From the NCBI GenBank assembly GCA_000469685.2, contig LS997563.1:18462257-18526256 (forward strand): 64,000 nucleotides of DNA, read 5' to 3'. Numbering within the stretch: position 1 is the first letter of the stretch; each line of letters opens with the position of its first letter. Position numbers and translations under genes: made by a program. The notes under the pieces were generated by a model. It was not told the DNA's origin. It did no database searches and saw only the letters and a list, made by a program, of their open reading frames with translations. Shown in pieces: positions 24,801-33,274 of the stretch. The DNA is from Haemonchus contortus. Its lineage: Eukaryota; Nematoda; Chromadorea; Rhabditida; Trichostrongylidae.

Positions 24801-27800
24801 AGTTGTACGGGATTATCATGTTGGAAATGACATTAAAGATGTATTCGGACGAGATTTCAGCTGTTGCAATTGCACAAGGAACTGATTATGACCAGGCGAA
24901 AGTGTCTAAATCTGCTTTTCACCTTGGTCACAGGTCGCTCGTTGTTTGAATTTGCAACATGAGTGTCTCTTGTGAAATGTGCGGTCTCTACAACGCCACT
25001 GAATCTCGTCCCTTTTTGGGCATGGCATACAGCCAATACAATCTTTGAGCCCTTGTAACAATGTATCTAAACCGTTTTCGGATCTTACAACGCCTTGTAC
25101 GGTATACAGAGAGACCACAGGTTCATTCTGGAGCGATATCTCAGAAGCCATTTTTATGGTGAAAAAGGCACTCAAAATGTTTCTCTTTCCTGAATAACGG
25201 TACTTATTTGTCTAATCCCAAGTTCTTTCATCTTCAAATCTCGGCATTTCCGATGTTCCTAAAATTGTTAATTAAATTTCGGTAATAATAGATTAATTTC
25301 AAGGTGGAAGCAAAATTAACAATTTTAAGAACTTATTTGTCTATTTCAAGCTTTTCAAGGTACTTATTTCAAGCTCTTTATGCAGTGACTGTGAGACTGC
25401 TCTGGGGAGGCAATGAGCTGAGACAGCTATCTGCAGAGCAGCATTTCCATTATTTCACTCAAGAAAATCTAATCTTATTCAAGATAGTCAAAAATTTGTG
25501 TGATCGGATATCAGTCGAAGACTAGACCATTGGTATTATCACCTACACGTGACAGATAAAGAGCAGGAGACATCTATCAGAAATAACGAATTCGAATAAG
25601 CGGCTGCGAGAAAAATCAAATATAAGAATCATTCAAGGGGATAGTAAGAATAGCCCAAGGCAGAACATAACTTTTACTGGCAATTGCTGTTCAACTACAT
25701 TGGAAAACCCTCTTTTCACCTTTGTCATATACCTATTTATGCAAGTTACCACTTAGTTCACCCTCTATCGGTCCAGTGGCACTTACCTAAAGCTTTAATT
25801 TCCCCCAACGTCATTCTATATAAAACTCATATCCATGTGCTCATATGCTGCTATAAGGGTTCCTCTCCAGCGATAAATCACCAGCTTTTAAAGACCTGTA
25901 AAGGTCACAAACGATTTTTAAGTATGATCATTTCTACCTTTTACTGTTACTCACTATCTAAGACTTATGTATACGAATATTTTATGAATTTCGATATGTG
26001 ATAATCATTTTGAAAATTCAGATGTTCATTGGTGAGGTGATGTTTTGGCTGTTCTCAACGAAACCACGAAAGACAGTCTATGCAAATTGTGGCGAGTGCA
26101 AAGTGCATCTGTTCACGAGGCGACTTCTCCGATTTATCGGTAAGTATGAACACTTTCGTCGGAAGCTATATCTGAGGCTATCCTATAATGTTGCTTTGCA
26201 GCTGTGTTCCTATGTGGAGCGTTGGTGACTCAGATATTCGTTGATACGATCAAATTGATGACTGGCTATCAGCGACCGTACTTTCTTTCCTTGTGCAACG
26301 TATCTATCAGGTAGTCTGTGCTATGTACTCGTCACTCTTATATCGTTCATGGCCAATTGACTTAACTGATCAGTTCAGTGCTTGCACAGCTCCATTGGAG
26401 CATTCACCATCACCATCGCCTCATCTTGCATGTAATTTCCGAGGAGCTGATGAGTTACGGTATGCTTGGCTGACATTCCCGTCATTGCACGCCGCCTTTT
26501 CCAGCTATTCCTGTATCTTCGCATCGGTTTGTTCATTCTCTATTTCGAATTCGTTCCCATTTGTTTGTGACAGGCCTAGAATCTACCCTCACTGTCACTA
26601 TGCTGACAACAGACCTGGAGATCTGATGATTTCACAGACGTTTTGCTCATTTTCGGCCTTTTCCAGTTCAAAGCACAGAGCTGCTTCAAAGAGGCTTGAA
26701 GGCCAGGGCTAAAGGTTTGAAGGCTCCACACAAGCTTTGAAGGCTTAAGCAGGGTAGTAGCCGTGATCGAATTGGAAAAGGAGCATGTATGGGGAGTCGG
26801 GCGGCAGCGAAGGGCAGCACTTCGAATAAGGATTACATGATTAAGGAAGAGGGAGCCTTATATGTTATACACATACACGTAGGTACCGCCCTCAGATAGC
26901 AATTCCATGAAAAGTTCCAGAACACACGAAGAAGTCCTGACCAATTTTTGGAAAATACTTTCCGAATGCCCTAATAAAAGGCCTTCGAGTGGCTCATATT
27001 GAATCCGTATCAACTCCTGAATGATGACCAGAGTAGCCTGGATTCAACACTCTGGTTTGACCCATCTAGCTTTACGTTATCACGAACCTGGTAGTGACGT
27101 GAAGGCAAAAGTGCTCGCCTGTTGTTGGCTGTGTAGACATTGTGTATTCATTCCATTCATAAACGTATGTATATTACATGAGCTAGACCCCACATAAATA
27201 CTATTGCGTTTCTGAATGGAATGAATGAAATAAGTGCGATATCAAATTTGAAATTAGTTTTCATTGCTAGGAACCATACTATTGCTTCATAAAGTGATGT
27301 TATCGTAGAGAAAAAAAATGAAATCCTCTTGTTAAATACAAAAAATAGCAGGAAGTTTGTCGGTAAGCTGGTTGTGTGTTGGTTGAAATTGAGTCAGTAC
27401 GGGTAATCAACGGACCAACAAGGGCTTCCCCACGTCGGACACTTCATTCTTCAGAAGGTGGTCTTTCAGAAGTAGAATGTGGGTAGGTAGGGAATGTCCC
27501 CTAAGGGTTCTAAGCAGCCATTCCTTAAACTCATTAGAAGATGACAGTTTCTGACCTCTTGATAAGGGTCGTCCAGGAAGCTTTCAGGAACGCTACCTCC
27601 CAGATGAGGAACACTTTGGTGGATGCGTGTTTCAGCGTATACTTGGTTCTGGGCAAAAAGCGTAAATATATCGTGAGGCACTGCAGAGAGGTTCCATTGG
27701 GAATTAATGTGACCAAATTACAAAAAGGTTTCGAAATTATTTCTGAGGCAGTATCAGAGAAAATTGTAGTGTTTGAAAGGAACAGCTCCGCGCTACTAGA

Positions 27801-28774
27801 GCCCATTTTGAAGTCAGTACAAGCTGGGATTAGGTCGCATACAAACTTACGATGAAGGAGGCGTTGGCTGTTCCAGTGAGGGACTTTAAAGAGGTGTCAT
27901 TTCTATTTTACCAAAACGAATACAGTAGATAAGTATTTATTACTGTTCAGTGGAAAGCTTTAGGAGTAAGACCATGCCTGTTAAGTCCACAGTTCCTAGT
28001 CTCAAACCTAATACGACCAATGATAGAAATCCTTTCAGTGTTACATCTACTACATGATCAATCTTCGAGGTGCTCCTCTTCTTCGTCCATTCCTCATCTT
28101 CGGATTCATTGGCTTGTGCATCGTCGACTCATTCTCACGTATAAATGGCTACAAAAATCACTGGCGAGACATATGGGTTGGATGGCTAATCGGCTTTCTT
28201 ATCGCCTTCTTCCTGGTTTGTGGAATTTCCAGCCAAGCGTCATCCTTTCTTATGAACCAATGCTTTCAGTGTCATTGTGTACTATGCTTCCAAGAAATCT
28301 ATCATATGGTCATAGAGAAGCCGGCTGTGGTTGAAGAACGCGTATCACCGTTCTTCTCTTGGTTCCGACTTCCAAGGGTTCAAGCTCCGTCAGTTAGAGA
28401 GGAATATGTGTAAGTAGATGAGTCGAAGAATAGGTACGGTAAGAAGATAACCAGCCAAAATCATCTGCTTCAGAGTTTATGAAGAAGATGTACCCCAGAC
28501 GGAGACCATGCCTCGTCATCGCAAGAATCAGGATCGACAATATGAGGTGAGATCCCACAAAAACTCTCTACGGGATAACCTTCGTGATAGACGTTAAAGT
28601 AGGAAAAAAGTAGGAAATCCCCGAAGAAACAGAAGCCGGTCAAGATTATTCAATGATTCGCGTTCTTTTCAAAAAAAACCGCTTGAGTGGAGACTTTCTT
28701 TCCAGGTAACAACGACGACCGAATCCTACCATCGAACGATCAGCCCTCCACAACATAACGGCTATCAATACTGA
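15887..28774 (+). CDS. plpr-1: Phospholipid phosphatase-related (PLPPR/PAP2-fold) membrane protein
   Basis: Six-pass membrane protein of the lipid phosphate phosphatase superfamily, plasma-membrane type. Exons: 15887-15895 (ATGAATCAG), 15935-16068 (TM1), 20414-20561 (FPFHHRVFYCRD, TM2), 26022-26139, 26202-26310 (IKLMTGYQRPYFL), 26379-26526 (FPSLHAAFSSY), 28039-28215 (SRINGYKNHWRDIWVGWLIG), 28270-28409, 28474-28546, 28706-28774 (stop). Phases agree. The C1 motif KxxxxxxRP is intact, but C2 has PSLH instead of PSGH and the first His of C3 (SRx5HHxxD) is Asn, which fits the PLPPR branch, generally regarded as lacking classical phosphatase activity. The first intron (39 bp) and the one at 28216-28269 (54 bp) are in frame and stop-free, so both could be retained. 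After the last TM a frame shift would give a more TM-like continuation (VIVYYASKK), so that junction is less sure. Introns of 4.3 and 5.5 kb are full of repeats. The symbol assumes orthology with C. elegans plpr-1. Confidence 0.88.
16716..18392 (+). mobile_element. Mariner transposon, defective, split by a Penelope-like insertion
   Basis: Termini are perfect inverted repeats over about 25 bp (TTAGGTGTGTGCATTAATTT at the left), flanked by TA target duplications at 16714-16715 and 18393-18394. Transposase remnants on plus: FFREVLLLLFDFKKTGIE (N-terminal helix-turn-helix start) before the insertion; KVMLCV-like block near 17850; then HDAKNALKN, QPTHSPDLALSDYHLFRS (the catalytic HSPDLxPxDY block of mariner) and DDWIASKDEDFFRRG near 18020-18250. 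Frames shift and stops intervene, and much of the central catalytic region is missing, so it is inactive. It lies in the second large intron of the PLPPR-like gene. Confidence 0.9.
16962..17714 (-). mobile_element. Penelope-like element fragment with inverted terminal arms
   Basis: Inserted in the mariner and flanked by a 13-bp duplication (ACTGGCATTGAAG at 16949-16961 and 17715-17727). Across it the mariner reading frame resumes (KKTGIE then DTGCIP). The minus strand encodes the GIY-YIG endonuclease end of a Penelope-like retroelement: EYIGETGRMLSIRVKEH, then ILAYESEIGARKILEAL and NPKLNNRNECIAI. Arms at 17001-17100 and 17615-17715 are near-identical inverted repeats of about 100 bp containing GAAACGTCGACC. 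A 39-bp segment (16962-17000) separates the left duplication from the left arm. The reverse transcriptase is absent: 5'-truncated copy. Confidence 0.88.
18770..19042 (-). mobile_element. tRNA-derived SINE copy 5
   Basis: Minus-strand copy with the GATCAATCCCGTTTTTGGGA and GATGCGCCCCTTCATTCGA tail blocks, CTTTTATTCTCCCAGACAT, and a head with ATTCGATCCCTGGACCATGC (B-box region, reverse complement). Intron of the PLPPR-like gene. Confidence 0.75.
19430..19672 (-). mobile_element. tRNA-derived SINE copy 6 (degenerate)
   Basis: TTTGGGATGCGCCCTGCATT tail block, ATCCTCCTAGATGAG block and a worn head ending near CACCACCTACGCC. More diverged than copies 3 or 5. Confidence 0.6.
19673..21411. other. 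Intronic sequence around exon 20414-20561
   Basis: Apart from the PLPPR exon I see no gene or element. A pyrimidine-rich patch lies at about 20985-21080 and a short ACGTACGTACGT run near 21338. Confidence 0.35.
21412..22862. mobile_element. Inverted-repeat (foldback) element with tRNA-like arms
   Basis: Arms of about 355 bp (21412-21765 and about 22500-22862) are inverted copies of each other with scattered mismatches, starting ACCAGGGAAGGATCCCAAGT. Each includes a segment resembling a Pol III promoter: GTGTGGTGGTAAGCGTGACG at 21601 and GGTTCGAGTT at 21641. Translated arms give the same peptide (HAYHHTKPPLRRKAHPCN) in opposite orientations, which reflects the repeat, not coding. The 735-bp loop contains a CTAC microsatellite and a 156-codon open frame. 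No recognisable transposase. It lies in the 5.5-kb PLPPR intron. Confidence 0.72.
21842..22312 (+). CDS. Unidentified 156-codon open reading frame in the foldback loop
   Basis: Starts ATGACGAGCAATGATGATGC and is the longest plus-strand open frame in the window outside known elements. I do not recognise the product: no CxxC, DDE or other motif, moderately Ser/Thr/Asn-rich, one weakly hydrophobic stretch near residues 130-150. It lies exactly within the loop of the inverted-repeat element, so it may be an element-borne gene remnant, a captured fragment, or chance. Confidence 0.2.
   Translation: MTSNDDAEVRVGARLFAMVRNSSGPTNTGTVDNGLVDIIHRPESYSVRLTSKKAGEGNCTLFEASRRLIQPTEASLDHPFKNMVERTNSYVRAHDLNFCVYTRNPISVYYSLSTFSSALLDLGNSSFNHGMAPATLILTWLVLGRLHNSVSLLIRG
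23140..23360 (-). mobile_element. tRNA-derived SINE fragment(s), copy 7
   Basis: Two head-like segments in succession (around 23205-23265 and 23300-23355), each with a worn CCACTACATCACCTC end and a GACCATG block, but without the complete tail. It may be two truncated insertions or one rearranged copy. Confidence 0.5.
23361..26021. other. Intronic sequence of the PLPPR-like gene
   Basis: AT-rich. No exon, domain or clear repeat recognised. Open frames at 24906-25175 (minus) and 25684-26001 (plus) have no recognisable motif; the latter runs into the exon start at 26022 and is intron read-through. Confidence 0.35.
26527..28038. other. PLPPR-like intron with an unidentified open frame and a hairpin
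   Basis: Contains a GAAGGC-rich imperfect tandem patch near 26695-26745, an inverted repeat at 27145-27227 and a 104-codon open frame at 27541-27855 (plus) with an overlapping antisense frame. The frame is Val/Arg/Lys-rich with no motif I can name. Confidence 0.3.
27145..27227. repeat. Inverted repeat (21-bp arms)
   Basis: TATTCATTCCATTCATAAACG at 27145-27165 is the near-perfect inverse of 27207-27227 (one or two mismatches), with a 41-bp spacer. It could form a hairpin in the PLPPR pre-mRNA intron. Confidence 0.7.
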
Positions 28775-29493
28775 CTCGCCTACAATAGAGTGCATCTATT
28801 CAGAGGCTTTTGATGGTCTCATATTCACCAAATCCAGGGTGCTGAACCGTTGGCGAAACCGATTTTTTTATTCGAAGATATTTATAGAATTATTGTTAAA
28901 TTTGCTCGTTAGCTTCTTCACTGCCTTGCTCACAACACGAATCTTTCGGCTTCTCAATCACACTGCTTTTAATTAGGAAAAATTTCTCATGAATGCTTAT
29001 TTGTATGTCTAATATTCTGGACTGAGGATATCGTATTACCGTATTCAGTTCTGTCTTTTTCACCGGAGTCCAATATAAATAAATATAAAAATATCATTTT
29101 CAAGATGGGCTTGAAATGTTCAGGTTGCTTTTTCGATCTTTCCTGAACAGACTCTTCCCTATTCTCCTGGGTTCTAATATGTCTCAAACAGTTCCAGAGC
29201 GTTCCTCCCATATCAGTTCATTTTTTCAGCCCAATTCATTGGCGCGCTTGTGATCCCCAGAGTTTTTTTAATCCCTTGAACTTCTCTAGCTTCGTTTGCA
29301 ATCAACTGATAACACCTCATTCGATACTATAATGTTACCCCAACGTTTCTGAAGGGCTTGACATTTCTTCTAGCAATGGTCCGTCGAAAATTGTTCCAGT
29401 GCTACATCGTGTACTAACGATCAGATTTTGGGGTGCTCTTCTGTTCCGCCCATTCCTCTTTTCTCTTCAGAATCTATAAAGAGGCTCCTCGAA
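28775..29493. other. 3' flank of the PLPPR-like gene
   Basis: No gene recognised. AT-rich downstream region; the small frames at 28987-29211 (minus) show no domain. The 3' UTR presumably occupies the first part. Confidence 0.35.
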
Positions 29494-30138
29494 TGAAAGA
29501 CACAGTTCACGATAATTCTGGGTAACCCACACTATGATGAAAAATAGAAGATAGGATGGAAAATAGTGCGATGGAAGCGAAGGAACTGCGTGGATAGGTG
29601 TTTCCAAAGTGAAAAGCTTTGGAAAATTGTTAAAAAGGGGGCTGGACGATAATGGGACCAGAAGAATGAAGAAGAGTGGGGCGTTTGGACGAGCAATACA
29701 ATGTGAGTCAATGCGTACGTGTGGGTCCTGGTGCGAATAACAGATTATGGTAAGCAAAAATTCATTCACTTTCAAGCATAAGTAAAAAAAACTCTAGTAA
29801 CAGCAAAAGTAGCTCACCTTTTTCAGTCTCTAGGAATAGGAAATTAAATAGGGGATTGCGGCAGCAAAAAGAATAACAGAGGGAAGAAGAATGGGAGAAA
29901 AACATCGCCTCACCATTCCGCGACCAGCTGAGTCGTGTGTGGATCCTAGAACGAATACTCGTCTGAAGTGACATCGATCGAGAGGCGGGAAAGCCACTTA
30001 CGGCAGCAACAGGGCTTCCACTATTCCCTTTCCGTCGAAATTGTGGGAGCGAGAGGGTCCCTTCTACCAACCATGTGGCCACTGAGTATTCCTAAGGGAG
30101 AACTCAGTAACCATTTTTCTCATGAACCGTGCCTTTAA
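29494..30138. mobile_element. MITE, AAAGGCACAG family (longest copy)
   Basis: The left end AAAGACACAGTTCACGATAA and the right end TTTTTCTCATGAACCGTGCC plus TTTAA form the family terminal inverted repeat. At about 645 bp it is longer than the other copies and may contain a further insertion. No transposase is encoded; the open frames inside match nothing. Confidence 0.65.
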
Positions 30139-30960
30139 GCTTGCCCCAGTACTCATACCAAAAGCAGTGGAAAGGGATGAGAATGGGACAGTTTGTGAAG
30201 CGTCTTTAACTACTTCATTCATTCGAGAAACTAGATGATGCCTACAACATGAACTATTTGCTTGATGCTTCGTGAATGAGAAGTAAGTGAGTCCTTGAGA
30301 CAACTCGAGGTCAGCGGAAGAACGCACGCATTGGCAGTAGAGTGCTTGAAGGGAAAGTACGGTGCAACTCCACATAAGAGAACTCAGAGGCTCGGAAGAG
30401 CGAAAGCAAGGGCAAAAGGATAAAGGGTCAGAGAAAATTTTGCGAAGAACTGTCGTCAAGAGTGAATCAGATGAAAATGAATGGAGAACTAAATCGACAG
30501 CGCTGGTCTTCAAATACAAATACTATCAAAATTCACGAAGTCGATTCAATGCTACGACTTGAGGAGGATATAAGAACTACCAGATGGGGAGATATGTTGA
30601 ACAAATACGACCCCTCTTTGGTGATCTAGACACACATCACTACAGAATTGGAAGTTTATCGACACATAAGCATCGGTGAGGGCGCAGATGATACATGAAA
30701 TACCAGTTCGAGAGCAGCAGCTGAAAATGAGCGTCAGCATGTCCGCATGAAGAGCTTCACTTCTACTGAGAAAACAGCGGATACATTCCCCAAGATGGTA
30801 CAGTCCATGAGACCAGAGAGCACAGGCTCAAGATTCTGAAAAATCGATCTCTGTGGAGGAACTGTGGTGAACCAAACTACATCCCCAGAAGATTATCAGG
30901 AGCAGTTGATGTAATTGTGCTAAAGACAGTGTAAAGGAGATATACTCAAAAGGAACAGCG
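30139..30960. other. Unassigned intergenic sequence
   Basis: A 151-codon open frame on the minus strand (30064-30519) overlaps the MITE end and has no recognisable domain; I treat it as non-coding. The plus strand has broken frames with a retroelement-like feel before the LINE fragment, but I cannot assign them. Confidence 0.3.
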
Positions 30961-30974
30961 GCTATTTATAATCT

Positions 30975-31862
30975 CCAAAGGTTCATCGATTAGAGTGATC
31001 AGGACATTTTATTGAGAGCTCACAAAACGTATATACGTCCCATAGTTGAGTGTGGCACGTCCGTTTTCTGCCCATATAAGATAAAAAATATCAAGTTAAT
31101 TAAAAAAATCCAAGACAACTTCACTCCACTCGAAAGCTGGTTGTTAGATATGGCAGTGCTACTTACGGTAAAGTGCCTCGACCAAATACAAGGACTAAAA
31201 AATTACAATTGCACTGTTTATGCTCTCAAGGTTTATGATGTATGTATGGTGTTCAAGTTGTTGACCGGTGTTGCTAGGATCGATGCATCCAAATTTTGTG
31301 CAAAGTTGGAATCTAGTACCAGAGGTGGACATGTGAAAATTTCGTATGCAACGCCGAAAACCAACATTAGACGTTGCAGTTTACTTGCCGAGCCGGTACT
31401 AGTTTCATATCTCATCTTCATATTTGACATGTATGGTTTATAAGCTTCTGGATCAATGCAATGAGTTTGGCCCATTTGAAATCTATAAGACAGTGCATTC
31501 TCGAACTAGAGGAGGTCCAATCAAAATATTCCTTGCGAGGCCCAGAACAAACGTCAGAGCTAAGAGTTTTACGTTTCGTGCTGGAAGTTTATTCAACAAG
31601 GTGACTAGGAGTTTCGTGATCCCAGGTTCCTCAAAATTGTTCAAACGATACGTAGCTGCAGCATTGTCCAAAGCCTCAATCTCCTAGTTCTTTGAAATTA
31701 ACCGTTCTGTTCTTCCTGGGTGCATAGGTTTGATTGAACTTATTTGTTGCTATTTACGAATGTTTGTGTTTTGTGTTTCATTTTCTTGTTGCTTCATATG
31801 CTAATTTTCTGGCTTTTCTTGGGTTTGCCTTAGCAACGTAATAAACATAACATAACATAACA
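30975..31862 (+). mobile_element. LINE (CR1/Jockey-type) 3' fragment
   Basis: The plus strand encodes the C-terminal region of a non-LTR retrotransposon ORF2: LLRAHKTYIRPIVECGTSVF followed by a worn tail with TRGGHVKISYATPKTNIRR, then a second diverged copy TRGGPIKIFLARPRTNVRA with SGSLFNK-like sequence and a stop near 31687. It ends in a 3' microsatellite tail (repeated ATAAC, 31838-31860), as expected for a 5'-truncated LINE. The module resembles the LINE at 57053-58130. Inactive. Confidence 0.8.
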
Positions 31863-32104
31863 TCTCTTAAATCAAATGTGTACTCACCACTTCCATTTTT
31901 GCTTTTTTCATACTCCTAGTTATGAAAAAGCTCCTGTTTTAACTAGGCTACTTTGTGTTATTAGTGATAGCAAATTTTCCCACGATTGCCTTATGCAACG
32001 TCTTCAATAAATAAATAAATACTACCGTTCGATCACTTCAAAATATCATTTACGCTAACAGGTCAAAGTGATAGCTGTGGTAAAATAATAGTCATGATGC
32101 ATAA

Positions 32105-32375
32105 GTGCTGAGCGAATGCGGTGTAGTGGCAGGCAGCGCACTCATGATCCGAGACCGAATCCCCCCTCGATATCGGCCCAGGTCGATGTAGAGACTTTCA
32201 CCCCTGTGGCGGTGACTAGTTAGTAGAAGACTCGTCTGGGAGGATAAAAACACTGTCTTGTAAATTGGCTAATCCTCCGAAAGTTATTGTAAAGGCCAAA
32301 TGCGCATTGAACAGGCTACTACGATTTTGAAGGGAATCAGGGGGTGCATCTCCAAAATGGGGTTAGCCAAGGCAA
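32105..32375 (+). mobile_element. tRNA-derived SINE copy 8
   Basis: Plus-strand copy. Head GGTGTAGTGGCAGGCAGCGC (A-box-like), then a B-box region (GACCGAATCC), then CTCGTCTGGGAGGATAAAAA, AAGTTATTGTAAAGGCCAAA and the tail block. Good diagnostic order: tRNA head, body, tail. Confidence 0.78.
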
Positions 32376-33271
32376 AAACTCTCTACTCAATTTCTTTGTT
32401 CATAGAAAATCGTTACAGGAGTTGAGCGTTATCTCAAAAGAGTAGTTGGTGATAATTTTGAGATACTTTTTGATGACCCGGTCCGTTCAACACTCCTCGT
32501 TTTCCTTGGGTGATACTCTAGGGGAAAAGGAACTAAGATCAGTTCTGGCAGAAGATCTCAGGCGACGTTTTTAAGACTGTACCTTCAAGGATTCGAAAGA
32601 ATCAAACATTTCTGTAAGTCACGCATCAAAAAAAATTGAGAAATTACCAATTGAGCGGAAGCAGTATACGTGAAATGGCAAGAGAATCTATAAGCACAGC
32701 ACTGCGATAGTTTTAGAAGGCGATTAGTATTCTGGTTTTGTCAACTGCCGTTTTCTTTGGCCAGTTTGTTCACTTATCAAAATCACCAATTTGGTGGGCG
32801 GTGAGGCATATCGACAATTCGACTGGCCGACTATGTGGCACAGCGTACTGCCTTCCTTATATGATACATCTATTCCTAGGGCTGTAATGCTGAATAATAG
32901 AGTGATCATTGACAAATCTTTAATTCTGTGTATTGTGGAACTTCTTCTCAACAATGGGCTATTGCGAATACATTTTTCCTTCCACACTGAACTCCAGTTA
33001 AAGTGCACCACATTTTGGCATGCTGTCGCGCATCTGATTAGTTCCGAAGAAGAAATTTTTCGTGGTAACTGATCCGTAACTCCTTCCTTCCATATACAGG
33101 TCTTTCACCTCCTTCCAATTCGAGAGCAGCAACTAAATGGACCTCAGTCTATTGATCGTACATTTTTTACAGTCTGATTCTTTTTTAGCTTATGTCAGTA
33201 TCAAAGCAAATATTGCACCCGAAGAATATTCCTGGACCACTTTCATTTGTCAGCATAATCTGATCTCATTT
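32376..33271. other. Intergenic region upstream of the GILT gene
   Basis: No gene recognised. Overlapping frames at 32724-33072 on both strands lack domains. The last 200 bp is AT-rich and may hold the promoter of the thiol reductase gene. Confidence 0.3.
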
Positions 33272-33274
33272 CAG
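33268..33274 (+). promoter_or_regulatory. Likely spliced-leader acceptor of the GILT gene
   Basis: CATTTCAG ends immediately before the ATG at 33275, which encodes a convincing signal peptide. Trans-splicing at or within a few nt of the start codon is common in nematodes. A cis acceptor cannot be ruled out. Confidence 0.45.

Noticed and set aside
30064..30519. 151-codon minus-strand open frame
   Set aside because: Overlaps a MITE end, Ser/Leu-rich composition, no recognisable domain, no splice-compatible neighbours.
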